The notes: generated from the sequence alone by a model not told the origin. Positions 17,593-26,017 are shown, counted from the stretch's first letter. The stretch: DNA of 64,000 nt from Flavobacteriaceae bacterium 3519-10 (GCA_000023725.1 CP001673.1:506342-570341); one strand, 5' to 3'. Numbers and translations: made by a program.

Positions 17593-18660
17593 TTACGGAA
17601 AGCGGTAAACCACTGCATTGATATTCATGCCTGCGCCAACGGATGCGAACAGGATAATTCCTTTTTCTTTGAAAGTATGACCTGCCATTTCGCCTTTTCT
17701 GATCATATCGAACATCGTTGGGATCGTTGCCACCGAAGAATTTCCGTACTGCTGAATCGTCATCGGCGCAATATCATGGTCATAATCGGTAATGCCGTAT
17801 AATTTAAACAGCCGCGAAATCATCGCATAATCCATCTTGGCATTAGCCTGATGAATTAATATTTTATCAATGTCATCAATGCTGAGTCCGGCCTTGTCAA
17901 TTGTTTCTTTTACGGCAATGGGAACGTTTTTCAGCGCGTACTCGTAAATTTTGCGTCCGTGCATGCGGATATAGAGCGGTCTGCGGTCTTCATCAAGTTT
18001 AAGTGAAGGCGCATTTTCGAGGTAATCGAGTTCTGCATGATTATCGCAAATCGTGGAATCGGCGATGATTCCTACATTTTCGTCGTCGGTTGCGGTTACT
18101 ACCACAGCGCCGGCTCCATCAGCAAATATCATTTTGTTGCGGTCGAAAGCGTCAGTAACCCGGCTTAAGGTTTCTGAGCCTACCACGAGGATAAGCTTGG
18201 CTTTTTTCGATTTGATGAGTGTATCAGCCATGATCAGGGCTTCTACCCAGCCTGGACACCCGAAAATCATATCGTAATTAACGCATTTCCGGTTAAGGAT
18301 ACCCAGTTTGTTTTTTACGCGGGCTGACATCGAGGGCATAAAGTTGGTCATCCCGTTTCTGTCTACTTCGCCGAAATTACTCGCATAAATAATATAGTCG
18401 AGTTCCTCGGGATCGATGCCTGCATCTTCAATAGCTTTCTGTGCTGCGCGGTGACCAAGATCAGAGTTAAACTCATCATCTTCGAGATACCTGCGGTTTT
18501 CAATTTCGGTGATCTCTACAAATTTCTGGATGATTTCCTCCACCGGCTTGTCTATTTTGTCGCCTTCGTCGGTGTAAAATACCGAATCCTTAAAGTGTTC
18601 TCTCCCGATTACTTTTGTCGGTATATAGCTGCCGGAGCCTATTATAATTGTGTTGGGCAT
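17593..18660 (-). CDS. 3-oxoacyl-ACP synthase III family protein (FabH-like)
   Basis: 355-residue thiolase-fold condensing enzyme. The catalytic triad of KAS III is visible: Cys135 in MIFGCPGWVEAL, His in LIHQANAKM (about 272) and Asn in QYGNSSVATIP (about 308). The C-terminal glycine loop is FASVGAGMNINAV. It is somewhat longer than E. coli FabH (317) owing to an insert after residue 25. It may start fatty-acid synthesis or act in polyketide, olefin or pigment synthesis; no neighbouring genes settle this. A -7 box TAACTTTG lies at 18684-18691 on the minus strand. Confidence 0.88.
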   Translation of the reverse strand: MPNTIIIGSGSYIPTKVIGREHFKDSVFYTDEGDKIDKPVEEIIQKFVEITEIENRRYLEDDEFNSDLGHRAAQKAIEDAGIDPEELDYIIYASNFGEVDRNGMTNFMPSMSARVKNKLGILNRKCVNYDMIFGCPGWVEALIMADTLIKSKKAKLILVVGSETLSRVTDAFDRNKMIFADGAGAVVVTATDDENVGIIADSTICDNHAELDYLENAPSLKLDEDRRPLYIRMHGRKIYEYALKNVPIAVKETIDKAGLSIDDIDKILIHQANAKMDYAMISRLFKLYGITDYDHDIAPMTIQQYGNSSVATIPTMFDMIRKGEMAGHTFKEKGIILFASVGAGMNINAVVYRFP

Positions 18661-18683
18661 TTTTTAAATTGAAAAATTTAGGG

Positions 18684-18691
18684 CAAAGTTA
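18684..18691 (-). promoter_or_regulatory. -7 promoter box of the KAS III-like gene
   Basis: The minus strand reads TAACTTTG, 23 nt before the ATG at 18660. No properly spaced TTTG. Confidence 0.4.
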
Positions 18692-18729
18692 AGGATTAAT
18701 ATTGTATCTCCCCGAAGCAAAATTATTAT

Positions 18730-18737
18730 TAAATTTG
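18730..18737 (+). promoter_or_regulatory. -7 promoter box of the 18761 gene
   Basis: TAAATTTG, 23 nt before the ATG at 18761. The upstream TTG (18702-18704) is 25 nt away, longer than usual. Confidence 0.4.
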
Positions 18738-18760
18738 CGGAGGTTTTTTAGATACTTTTT

Positions 18761-19330
18761 ATGAAAATAAGCGCCCCGACCAAAGGTTTAATCATCGCAA
18801 TACTCACGGTATTGTTTGCGTTCGGGATTTATTTTCTGTTCCTCGCAAAAAAAGATTATTATCTGGTAGATAACCCTACCGAAAACACCTATTATTTTAA
18901 TCTCAATAACGGCGTCGAAAACACGATCACGGCCGGGCAGCAATTCCCGATAGATCTTCGCAAAGGACGAAACAGTGTTAAGGTTTTCGACGGAAAGAAA
19001 AAGCTGCTGTATGATTCAGTATTTGTGGTAAAGAAGGACCGCGGTCTGCTTAACATCGCCCACCAGGACTATTATATTAATGAGCAGTTTTATGGGTATG
19101 GCCTCAATAAAGACTCACTTATTATGGCGCGGAAATCCACTGTTATTGACAACAAAAACTATGTGAACGCACCTAAATTATTCAATAAATTGTACACCGA
19201 AGATTTTTATTATAATATTGATGAAGATTATGATAAAGTCATTAAAAATGTGCAGAAAGTGGAATCGCGTACCAAGATTTTCCGCAAAGTGGACTTTCTG
19301 AACTATTATAAAGAATACTATAAATTTTAA
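18761..19330 (+). CDS. Membrane-anchored protein of unknown function
   Basis: 189 residues. One N-terminal hydrophobic anchor (about 8-29) follows a short basic start. The rest is a soluble, Tyr/Asp/Lys-rich domain with extracytoplasmic beta-strand character (YYLVDNPTENTYYFNLNNG, LRKGRNSVKVFDGKKKLLYD). The C-terminus is Tyr/Phe rich (FLNYYKEYYKF). I recognise no family. It is the first gene of a plus-strand run and ends 11 nt before ubiE, which is followed at 1 nt by porT, so it may share a role in the envelope. Confidence 0.75.
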   Translation: MKISAPTKGLIIAILTVLFAFGIYFLFLAKKDYYLVDNPTENTYYFNLNNGVENTITAGQQFPIDLRKGRNSVKVFDGKKKLLYDSVFVVKKDRGLLNIAHQDYYINEQFYGYGLNKDSLIMARKSTVIDNKNYVNAPKLFNKLYTEDFYYNIDEDYDKVIKNVQKVESRTKIFRKVDFLNYYKEYYKF

Positions 19331-19341
19331 AATCTAAGATT

Positions 19342-20061
19342 TTGAGCCAGATCAAACCTTATAATACCGACGCCGGAAAAAAGCGCGAAGTAGAGGAAAT
19401 GTTCGATAACATTGCTCCTAAATATGACCTGCTGAACCATGTGCTTTCGATGAAGATCGATATGTTATGGCGAAATACCTTGGTAAAATGGATGCTTCAG
19501 GATGCACCCAAAGTGGTGCTGGATGTGGCTACCGGAACCGGCGACTTGGCTGTTGCGGTGCAGAAAGGTACAGGCGCAAAAGTAGTGGGTCTCGACCTTT
19601 CGCAGCAGATGCTTAATGTAGGGATCGAAAAAATCCGGAAGCAGAATCTGCAGGAAGAAATCAGCATGCAGAAGGGCGATGCAGAAAACCTCCCGTTCGA
19701 AAGCAATAAATTCGATGCGGTATGCGTTGCATTTGGAGTGCGGAATTTCGAAAACCTTGAAAAAGGCCTTGCTGAACTGAGTAGGGTAGTGAAGGAAAAT
19801 AAAAGTGTATATATTCTTGAGTTTTCTAAGGTAGAAGGGTTTTTAGGGCCGTTCTATATGTTCTACTTCAAAAATATTCTGCCGCTGATAGGCCGTCTGG
19901 TTTCAAAGGATAACAGAGCTTATACATACCTGCCGGATTCGGTGAATGCCTTTCCGTTCGGTGAAAAAATGAAAAATATTCTTTTGAATACAGGCTTCAG
20001 GAAGGTAGAGTACAAAAAACTGAGTTTAGGTATCGCAACGATTTATAAGGCAACCAAATAA
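19342..20061 (+). CDS. ubiE: Demethylmenaquinone methyltransferase (UbiE/MenG)
   Basis: Last step of menaquinone synthesis: SAM-dependent C-methylation of demethylmenaquinone. 239 residues. It starts with TTG at 19342 (MSQIKPYNTDAGKKREVEEM); no in-frame ATG precedes MFDNIAPKYDLLNH, which is the family signature. SAM motif I is VLDVATGTGDLAV, motif II FDAVCVAFGVRNF, and the late motif is RVVKENKSVYILEFSKVEG. Only 1 nt separates its stop from porT, indicating an operon, an arrangement I associate with flavobacteria. Confidence 0.94.
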   Translation: MSQIKPYNTDAGKKREVEEMFDNIAPKYDLLNHVLSMKIDMLWRNTLVKWMLQDAPKVVLDVATGTGDLAVAVQKGTGAKVVGLDLSQQMLNVGIEKIRKQNLQEEISMQKGDAENLPFESNKFDAVCVAFGVRNFENLEKGLAELSRVVKENKSVYILEFSKVEGFLGPFYMFYFKNILPLIGRLVSKDNRAYTYLPDSVNAFPFGEKMKNILLNTGFRKVEYKKLSLGIATIYKATK

Positions 20062-20062
20062 T

Positions 20063-20848
20063 ATGTGGAAAAAAATATTCATAACGAACCTGTTCGCTGT
20101 GTTTTCATTAGCGAGCTTTTGCGATGCGCAGCTCTTCCGGACGAAAGACCGGCAGGATAACAGGGAAGAAGATGACGTTCGGAAATACAGTTACGGATTT
20201 TTTTTAACAGCCAATAATTTCGATTACAAACTCGTCCTCGATCCAAAGTTTGGGATGGAGGGACAGAAAAGTCTGGTGCAGACCAAATCTTCGTACAGTT
20301 TCGGCGCGGGCCTTATTGGTAAAGTGCGTCTCAACGAAAATTTCGACTTAAGATTTGAGCCGGGACTTCAGTTCGTGGAACGCGAAATTTATTTCGATAC
20401 CCAGACGAATGACCAATACGCTGCCGGAACGAACTCAAATGCCCCGTTTACGCCGAGAACCCTTACAGAAGAAGATAAATTACGCAGTGTTAAATCTACG
20501 TATGTCGACCTTCCGTTGCTGATTGAAATTCATGGTGACCGCTGGTATAATTCGCGACCTTACGCTGCGGCAGGCGTGAACTGGATGCTTAATCTACAGT
20601 CGAACACCGATTCGCCCGATGATAATGCGCAGGGCATTTTCCGATCAACTTCAAGTAATTTTGCATGGTCTGCAGAGATCGGTATTCAGTTCTATTTCAG
20701 TAGGTTCAAATTAACGCCCGGCTTCCGTGGAACCTTTATGGTGAATGACGAAATGGTTCCCGATAACGCTGAAACACCCCCGTATTGGACCCCCGCCATC
20801 GTAAGTGCAAAAAGCCGCGCGCTGATGTTCGTACTTAAATTTGAGTAA
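20063..20848 (+). CDS. porT: Type IX secretion/gliding protein PorT (SprT-like outer-membrane beta-barrel)
   Basis: 261 residues with a signal peptide (about 1-22, ending FCDAQ), followed by an eight-strand-like outer-membrane beta-barrel of the PorT/OMP_b-brl_2 type. Alternating strands include SYSFGAGLIGKVRLNENFDLRFEPGLQFVE and STYVDLPLLIEIHG, with the terminal Phe-containing strand RALMFVLKFE. PorT is required for type IX secretion in Porphyromonas gingivalis, and its gene neighbours ubiE in flavobacteria as far as I recall. Assignment rests on fold, length and context; a generic porin-family protein is the alternative. Confidence 0.8.
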   Translation: MWKKIFITNLFAVFSLASFCDAQLFRTKDRQDNREEDDVRKYSYGFFLTANNFDYKLVLDPKFGMEGQKSLVQTKSSYSFGAGLIGKVRLNENFDLRFEPGLQFVEREIYFDTQTNDQYAAGTNSNAPFTPRTLTEEDKLRSVKSTYVDLPLLIEIHGDRWYNSRPYAAAGVNWMLNLQSNTDSPDDNAQGIFRSTSSNFAWSAEIGIQFYFSRFKLTPGFRGTFMVNDEMVPDNAETPPYWTPAIVSAKSRALMFVLKFE

Positions 20849-20949
20849 ACTTCCCCAACCAGCACCCAGAATTCGCATAATTGCCGTGCCCCAGCTGGGA
20901 TCTGCCAAGTTATTGGCAAATAAATCGACATTCTAACCGAAAATTTCAT

Positions 20950-20957
20950 ATTTTTGC
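20950..20957 (+). promoter_or_regulatory. -7 promoter box of the coiled-coil/zapA operon
   Basis: TATTTTTG, 29 nt before the ATG at 20987. It sits within an inverted repeat with arms TTCTAAC (20931-20937) and GTTAGAA (20964-20970), a possible operator. Upstream (20887-20918) are the palindrome CCCAGCTGGG and a TGCCAA/TTGGCA hairpin that may end porT transcription. Confidence 0.4.
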
Positions 20958-20986
20958 TAACAGTTAGAATAAATTGAAACCTGAAA

Positions 20987-21289
20987 ATGCTGAAAGACTT
21001 AGAAAATAATTTTTCGGTTTTGGAGAAAAAAATTCTCAGTGTAAGCAAAAATTACCAGAGCCTCACCGAGAAATATTCGATATTGTTTGAAGAGCACGAA
21101 GCACTTAAAACAAAATACGATGAAGAGCGGAAGAAAAATCAGGTTTTAGCAGAAGAACAGAAAAATATAAAACTTTACTCAGCAATCAGCGGAAACCCAG
21201 ATCATAACCGGCTGATGAAAAACCACATCAACCGGCTTATAAAAGAAGTAGATCACTGTATTGCCGAACTTCAGAATAGCGGTTTATAA
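20987..21289 (+). CDS. Coiled-coil protein co-encoded with ZapA
   Basis: 100 residues, almost wholly predicted coiled coil (heptad-like LEKKILSVSKNYQSLTEKY and EEHEALKTKYDEERKKNQ), with a C-terminal helix MKNHINRLIKEVDHCIAEL. No enzymatic motif. Its stop overlaps the zapA start by one base (TAATG), so translation is coupled. A small coiled coil before zapA suggests a partner in Z-ring assembly, comparable in size to ZapB, but this is inference from context and homology to ZapB is not shown. Confidence 0.8.
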   Translation: MLKDLENNFSVLEKKILSVSKNYQSLTEKYSILFEEHEALKTKYDEERKKNQVLAEEQKNIKLYSAISGNPDHNRLMKNHINRLIKEVDHCIAELQNSGL

Positions 21290-21576
21290 TGGAAGTAAGA
21301 AGAATTACCATCAACATTGCCGGGAGAAATTATCCCCTGAATGTGCCCGCTGCCGAAGAAGAAACCCTACGCAAAGTAGGTAAGCAGATCGAGGGGATGA
21401 TAAAAGATTTTGAGCAGAACTTCGATGTGCGCGATAAGCAGGATGCTTTAGCCATGTGCGCCCTGAAATTGGGTACTAACGCGGAGGTTTCTGTACTAAG
21501 TAATGAAAAAAATATAATAGCGGCCAACGAGAGGTTAACGTACATTAACCAATTGCTGGAAGCAGTGGAAAAGTAG
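21289..21576 (+). CDS. zapA: Cell division protein ZapA
   Basis: 95-residue FtsZ-associated protein that bundles Z-ring filaments. The N-terminal beta-rich head reads VRRITINIAGRNYPLNVPAAEE, with the conserved LRKVGKQIEGMI helix start. The C-terminal coiled-coil tail is ALAMCALKLGTNAEV...NERLTYINQLLEAVE. The length is usual for the family. It is coupled to the coiled-coil gene upstream. Its stop codon TAG (21574-21576) is part of a candidate -7 box (TAGATTTT) for the structured RNA that follows. Confidence 0.92.
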   Translation: MEVRRITINIAGRNYPLNVPAAEEETLRKVGKQIEGMIKDFEQNFDVRDKQDALAMCALKLGTNAEVSVLSNEKNIIAANERLTYINQLLEAVEK

Positions 21577-21581
21577 ATTTT
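21553..21581 (+). promoter_or_regulatory. Candidate promoter of the 6S-like RNA
   Basis: TTG (21553-21555), 18 nt, then TAGATTTT (21574-21581), one base off TAnnTTTG. It lies across the end of zapA and would start transcription near 21586-21590. Confidence 0.35.
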
Positions 21582-21587
21582 TCTTTT

Positions 21588-21770
21588 CCGCCACCCAACT
21601 GCCTACAATAGTTCTAACACATTAAAGGTAAACTCAACGCTAAACAATTACCGGACGAAAGTTCACTTAATGGCGCGCCGGCCTGCCCGGATTACAGAAA
21701 GTGAAAATCAGTTCAAATCGTGTTGATTAGGAGTTTACTCTATATCACTGAATTATTGTGGGCTTTTTTT
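21588..21770 (+). ncRNA. ssrS: Structured RNA, probable 6S RNA (6S-Flavo type)
   Basis: The gap between zapA and rny holds a long nested hairpin. The closing stem pairs 21601-21614 (GCCTACAATAGTTC) with 21750-21763 (GAATTATTGTGGGC), 14 pairs with two G-U, followed at once by seven T. After a 12 x 10-nt internal bubble, 21627-21635 pairs with 21731-21739 (9 pairs), 21636-21640 with 21720-21724, and TTCACTT (21662-21668) with AAGTGAA (21699-21705). A closing stem, central bubble and terminal arm, about 180 nt long and with a U-tail, is the 6S layout; 6S would sequester housekeeping RNA polymerase. In other bacteria ssrS also follows zapA. No covariance search was run. Confidence 0.7.
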
Positions 21771-21846
21771 ATGGCTTAAAGTAAGCAACGTTGTAGGAAT
21801 TTCCGAGCGTAAATATTAAAATATTGAACATTAAAACTAAACATAT

Positions 21847-23421
21847 ATGACAACAACCGTCGCAATTATTATCGGTATTGTATGCCTCATCGCGGGTGCA
21901 GCAATAGGAATGCTGTTTTCAAAGAGTTCGCTCAACACGAAAGCGAAGTTCATCCTGGATGACGCAAGGAAAAACGCCGAAAACCTACTTGATAAAGCCA
22001 ATGTACAAGCCGAATCCATAAGAAAAGAAAAGCAGCTGCAGGCTAAAGAGAAGTTCCTCGAGCTGAAATCCCAGCACGATGCCGACATACAGTCCCGCGA
22101 GAAGAAAATGCAGGAAACTGAAAAACGCATTAAAGACAAAGAAAGTAAACTCAACGACGAGCTTAGCAAAGCCGGTAAACTCGAGAAAGAACTCGAACGT
22201 AAAATTGGTGATTATAACAAAAAGCACGAAATCATCGAGAAAAAGCAGCAGGAACTTGAGGTGGCTACTGCACAGAAAGTAGAAATGCTTGAAAAAATAG
22301 CAAATTATTCTGCAGAAGATGCCCGCAATGAATTGGTAGAAGCCATGAAATCAGAAGCCAAAACACGCGCCCAGGCGCACGTGCAGAGCATCATGGAGGA
22401 GGCGAGCCTTAACGCAAAACAGGAAGCCAAGAAAATTGTTATCCAGACGATCCAGAGAATCGGAACTGAGCAGGCGATCGAAAACTCGGTTTCAGTATTT
22501 AATATTGAATCTGATGAGGTTAAAGGCCGTATCATTGGTAGAGAAGGTAGAAATATACGTGCCCTCGAAGCTGCAACTGGCGTTGAAATTATTGTAGATG
22601 ATACACCGGAAGCGATTCTGCTTTCATGTTTTGATCCTGTAAGAAGAGAAATCGCCAGACTTTCACTTCACAGATTGGTAACTGACGGAAGAATTCACCC
22701 TGCAAGAATTGAAGAAGTGGTGGAGAAAACAAAAAAACAAATCGAAGAAGAAATAATCGAAGTTGGTAAAAGAACTGTTATCGATCTTGGCGTGCACGGA
22801 CTTCACCCGGAACTTGTAAAAATCGTAGGTCGCATGAAATTCCGCTCATCTTACGGGCAGAACCTTCTTCAGCACTCGCGCGAAGTAGCAAATATTGCTG
22901 CAACAATGGCTGCAGAATTAGGACTCAATGTAAAACTGGCGAAAAGAGCAGGCTTACTCCATGATATAGGTAAAGTTCCTGAGCAGGAATCTGAGCTTCC
23001 ACACGCGCTTCTGGGGATGCAGTGGGCTGAAAGATACGGCGAGAATCCTGAGGTTATCAACGCAATTGGTGCTCACCATGATGAGGTTGAAATGACGTCA
23101 CTTCTTTCACCAATCATTCAGGTGGCGGATGCAATTTCTGGCGCAAGACCGGGCGCAAGACGTCAGGTGCTTGAATCTTATATCCAAAGATTAAAAGATC
23201 TGGAAGCTGCAGCCTTAAGCTTTGATGGAGTTTCAAGCGCATATGCAATCCAGGCTGGCCGCGAACTCCGCGTAATGGTAGAAAGCAGCCGCGTAAACGA
23301 CGACCAGTCTTCGCAGTTGTCTTACGATATTTCCGAAAAAATCCAGAACGAACTTACGTATCCGGGCCAGGTTCGGGTAACAGTTATACGTGAAACCCGA
23401 TCTGTGAACATCGCACGATAA
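21847..23421 (+). CDS. rny: Ribonuclease Y
   Basis: Membrane-bound endoribonuclease that starts mRNA decay. 524 residues, the usual length. An N-terminal transmembrane helix (about 4-24) is followed by a long charged coiled coil (about 30-190). The KH domain carries the RNA-binding [21 protein letters not shown] (about 220-280). The HD domain has the metal ligands in [12 protein letters not shown] and GLLHDIGK and, further on, AHHDEVE. The C-terminus ends in the usual [13 protein letters not shown]. Single gene after the 6S-like RNA; a hairpin follows the stop. Confidence 0.97.
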   Translation: MTTTVAIIIGIVCLIAGAAIGMLFSKSSLNTKAKFILDDARKNAENLLDKANVQAESIRKEKQLQAKEKFLELKSQHDADIQSREKKMQETEKRIKDKESKLNDELSKAGKLEKELERKIGDYNKKHEIIEKKQQELEVATAQKVEMLEKIANYSAEDARNELVEAMKSEAKTRAQAHVQSIMEEASLNAKQEAKKIVIQTIQRIGTEQAIENSVSVFNIESDEVKGRIIGREGRNIRALEAATGVEIIVDDTPEAILLSCFDPVRREIARLSLHRLVTDGRIHPARIEEVVEKTKKQIEEEIIEVGKRTVIDLGVHGLHPELVKIVGRMKFRSSYGQNLLQHSREVANIAATMAAELGLNVKLAKRAGLLHDIGKVPEQESELPHALLGMQWAERYGENPEVINAIGAHHDEVEMTSLLSPIIQVADAISGARPGARRQVLESYIQRLKDLEAAALSFDGVSSAYAIQAGRELRVMVESSRVNDDQSSQLSYDISEKIQNELTYPGQVRVTVIRETRSVNIAR

Positions 23422-23452
23422 AATTCACTGCGTTTTAAGCAGCGTAACATAT

Positions 23453-23486
23453 AAACTCCCTTCAATTTCGTCGGGAGTTTTATTTT
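23453..23486 (+). terminator. Terminator of rny
   Basis: AAACTCCC (23453-23460) pairs with GGGAGTTT (23473-23480) around a 12-nt loop, then TATTTTAT. The rest of the gap to 23683 is AT-rich, with no other signal that I recognise. Confidence 0.75.
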
Positions 23487-23671
23487 ATCCGCGACTCATT
23501 AAACTACCAAAATCAGATCTTTAGCTTTTTTTTGGCGGATGCTCGCTATAATTTAAACCAGATTTGACCTTTATTAACTAAAAAATGAATTTAAATACGT
23601 TTTTTATGAGCAAATTTTCTTATTTTTAAATAAAGATTTGAGTAAAACTTTTAAATTACTTTTATTAAGAC

Positions 23672-23679
23672 TATTTTTG
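23672..23679 (+). promoter_or_regulatory. -7 box 4 nt before the ArsC-like start
   Basis: TATTTTTG, then GAAA, then ATG. If used, the message would be leaderless or nearly so. No TTTG at -33. Confidence 0.4.
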
Positions 23680-23683
23680 GAAA

Positions 23684-24040
23684 ATGAAAAAAGTATTTTA
23701 TTTAAAAACCTGCGATACCTGTCTGAAAATTCTTAAGAAATACAGTTTGAAAGATTGGGAGCTTCGGGAAATAAAAATAAATCCTGTTACCGAAGAGGAA
23801 ATTGAGGAGATGTACAAACTGGCCGGCTCGTATGAGGCGCTTTTCAGCAAAAAATCGAACCAGATCAAGTTGCGCGAAATAGATCCTAAAAGCCTTGGTG
23901 AAGAAGATTATAAAGAATTAATCCTGGATCATTATACCTTCCTGAAACGTCCCGTTTTCATGACGGATAAAGAAATTTTTATCGGCAGCGAGAAAAAAAC
24001 CGTTGAAGCGTTAAGAGGTTATTTCGCAGAACAGGGTTAA
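23684..24040 (+). CDS. ArsC/Spx-family thioredoxin-fold protein
   Basis: 118 residues, typical of the ArsC/Spx/MgsR family. The N-terminal KVFYLKTCDTCLKILKKY carries a CxxC pair (C10, C13) in the position of the redox site. Further on are YEALFSKKSNQIK and the C-terminal HYTFLKRPVFMTDKEIFIGS, the cis-Pro region of the fold. It may be an arsenate reductase-like or thiol-redox protein; the ArsC arsenate-binding arginine set is not obvious, and Spx-type regulation is not established outside Firmicutes. Monocistronic. Confidence 0.82.
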   Translation: MKKVFYLKTCDTCLKILKKYSLKDWELREIKINPVTEEEIEEMYKLAGSYEALFSKKSNQIKLREIDPKSLGEEDYKELILDHYTFLKRPVFMTDKEIFIGSEKKTVEALRGYFAEQG

Positions 24041-24128
24041 AATTCCCTACGGAATTTCGTCACTGCAATTAACAGAATCTGAAATAAAATGACATAATGA
24101 CCTGAGCAACAGGCTTGTTAAGAAAAAT

Positions 24129-24158
24129 TGTCCGCAAAATATTGCGGGCATTTTTTTT
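24129..24158 (+). terminator. Terminator of the ArsC-like gene
   Basis: TGTCCGC and GCGGGCA (one G-U) around an 8-nt loop, followed by T8. A second small hairpin, AAATTCC/GGAATTT, begins at the stop codon (24040-24057). Confidence 0.75.
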
Positions 24159-24212
24159 GTGGCTACTGCATTAAGATTTAAAAAGATGTTTAACCTTAAA
24201 AATTTTAATGCA

Positions 24213-24641
24213 ATGTCTAACCTAATCAGAAGAAACAGTTTTTTCGACGACTTCATCACGAAAGATCTATTTGAACTCGCTACTCCTAAATTCGCAAAGT
24301 CTGAATTTACCTTGCCATCCGTGAATGTAAAGGAAGTGAATGATGGTTTTACAATTGAGGTCGCCGCACCGGGGATGAAAAAAGAGAATTTTAAGCTTAA
24401 TCTGGAAAGAAACGTTCTTACCATTTCATCGGAAAACCAGGCTGAACAAGAAGAGAAAGACGAAAACGGGGCCTTCACCCGCCGCGAATTCAATTATAGC
24501 TCATTCACGCGATCATTTACACTACCTGAAATTGTAGATTCGGAAAAAATCGAGGCTTCCTACGAAGACGGAATTCTTAAGATCAATGTTCCGAAAAAAG
24601 AAGTTTCGATGCAGAATATTAAAACCATCGAAGTGAAATAA
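24213..24641 (+). CDS. Small heat-shock protein, Hsp20/alpha-crystallin family
   Basis: ATP-independent holdase that keeps unfolding proteins soluble. 142 residues from the ATG at 24213 (MSNLIRRNSFFDDF); the frame runs back to 24159, but that part adjoins a terminator U-tract. The alpha-crystallin domain (about 38-130) has the family motif AAPGMKKENFKLNLERNVLTISSE and the late ASYEDGILKINVPKKE with the conserved G-x-L. I see no CIRCE or ROSE-like element upstream. Confidence 0.94.
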   Translation: MSNLIRRNSFFDDFITKDLFELATPKFAKSEFTLPSVNVKEVNDGFTIEVAAPGMKKENFKLNLERNVLTISSENQAEQEEKDENGAFTRREFNYSSFTRSFTLPEIVDSEKIEASYEDGILKINVPKKEVSMQNIKTIEVK

Positions 24642-24672
24642 ATCGTATTGAAATTTTCATACAACTAAACAC

Positions 24673-24708
24673 AAAAGGCGACTGAAACCAATGTTTCAGT
24701 CGCCTTTT
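24673..24708 (+). terminator. Terminator after hsp20 (bidirectional)
   Basis: A perfect 16-bp stem, 24673-24688 with 24693-24708, with a CAAT loop. It is convergent with gcvT (stop 24755) and can serve both genes. Confidence 0.9.
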
Positions 24709-24754
24709 AATTTTAAATGATACCGTTAAATTGTACTGCTTTTTATAGGTATTT

Positions 24755-25834
24755 CTACACGAAAGGCAGTTTCACCACCTGCGCGGGAACATTCTTATTC
24801 CTGATTTTGATGAAAATCTCGCTGCCGACTTTGAGGTGCGATTTCGCGACGTAGCCTAAACCAATTCCGATGTTTTTCATTGGGCTCATGGTTCCGGAGG
24901 TTACGGTGCCAATTTCATTTCCTTCAGCATCAACCACAGCATAGCCATGCCGGGGGATCGCGCGTTCCTGCATTTCAAAACCTACAAGTTTGCGGGTTAC
25001 GCCCTCTTCTTTCTGTTTCGCGAAAAATTCTTTGTCAACAAAATCTTTATCGAATTTGGTGATCCATCCAAGTCCGGCTTCAAGCGGCGAAGTGGTGTCA
25101 TCAATGTCATTTCCATACAGGCAAAAGCCTTTTTCGAGGCGCAAAGTATCTCTCGCGGCAAGGCCACACGGCAAAAGACCGAATTTTTCGCCGGCAGCAG
25201 TCAGCGCTTCCCAAATCGCGACCGCATTTTCGTTCTTGAAATAAATTTCGAAACCACCACTTCCTGTGTAACCCGTATTCGAAATAATTACATCCGCTAC
25301 GCTGGCCACACTGCCCTGGGTAAAATGATAGTAAGGAAGTTCGGCAAGATTCGTTTCGGTCAGTTTTTGAAGCGTTTCTGAAGCTTTTGGACCCTGCACC
25401 GCGATGAGCGAAAGTTCATCAGAAACATTCGTAAGTTTTGCCCCGAATTTTTCGTTGTATTTGGTGATGTGGTTCCAGTCTTTTTCGATGTTGGAAGCAT
25501 TCACTACCACAAAATACTTTTCATCGCTCATTTTATAGATGATCAGATCGTCCACAATTCCGCCGTTACCGTTAGGAAGGCAGGTGTACTGGGCTTTTCC
25601 GGTTTCTAGGCTGTCCACGTTGTTGGTGGTAACGTATTGCAGCAGGTCTTTTGCAGTGGGCCCTTCAACCCAAAACTGACCCATGTGCGACACGTCGAAA
25701 ATCCCTACTTTTTCACGCACCGCCATATGTTCTTCGGTTACGCCTGTATATTGCACAGGCATGTCGAAACCCGCAAAAGGTACTATTTTGGCGCCTAAGG
25801 CAACGTGTTTGTCAAATAAAGCCGTTCTGTTCAT
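24755..25834 (-). CDS. gcvT: Glycine cleavage system aminomethyltransferase GcvT
   Basis: T-protein: releases ammonia from the aminomethyl-lipoyl H-protein and passes the C1 unit to tetrahydrofolate. 359 residues, full length. Recognisable blocks are FAGFDMPVQYTGVTEEHMAVREKVGIFDVSHMGQ, the catalytic Asp region YTCLPNGNGGIVDDLIIYK, the substrate and folate contact NTGYTGSGGFEIYF, RDTLRLEKGFCLYGND, and a C-terminal barrel (TVTSGTMSPMKNIGIGLGYV). No gcvH or gcvP is nearby, so the system is dispersed. An intergenic repeat lies upstream of its start. Confidence 0.97.
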   Translation of the reverse strand: MNRTALFDKHVALGAKIVPFAGFDMPVQYTGVTEEHMAVREKVGIFDVSHMGQFWVEGPTAKDLLQYVTTNNVDSLETGKAQYTCLPNGNGGIVDDLIIYKMSDEKYFVVVNASNIEKDWNHITKYNEKFGAKLTNVSDELSLIAVQGPKASETLQKLTETNLAELPYYHFTQGSVASVADVIISNTGYTGSGGFEIYFKNENAVAIWEALTAAGEKFGLLPCGLAARDTLRLEKGFCLYGNDIDDTTSPLEAGLGWITKFDKDFVDKEFFAKQKEEGVTRKLVGFEMQERAIPRHGYAVVDAEGNEIGTVTSGTMSPMKNIGIGLGYVAKSHLKVGSEIFIKIRNKNVPAQVVKLPFV

Positions 25835-25895
25835 GTTCTTTTTTGTTTTAAAATTTTATTTAAGGAGCCCGAAGATTTCCGTTGTTGCGGAGACA

Positions 25896-25981
25896 CTACC
25901 GGCTTTACGCTGCAATCTTTTTTGGTGGCTTCAGCAGCCTCAGCTACCAAAAAGGATTTCCGCTGCAATCCGGGCTATAAC
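25896..25981 (+). repeat. Interspersed hairpin repeat, copy A
   Basis: One of three related intergenic elements (also near 52.2 and 63.7 kb). A left flank ending CGCTGCAATC is followed by a hairpin whose arms are TTTTTGGTGGCT (25919-25930) and AGCTACCAAAAA (25942-25953). The right flank is GGATTTCCGCTGCAATC followed by CGGGCTA. The flanks carry a direct repeat, CGCTGCAATC. It lies between gcvT and idi, both on the minus strand. Confidence 0.75.
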
Positions 25982-26017
25982 TTCAGGCGTTTTGTCTTTT
26001 AAAACCGGGTTCTGTGT

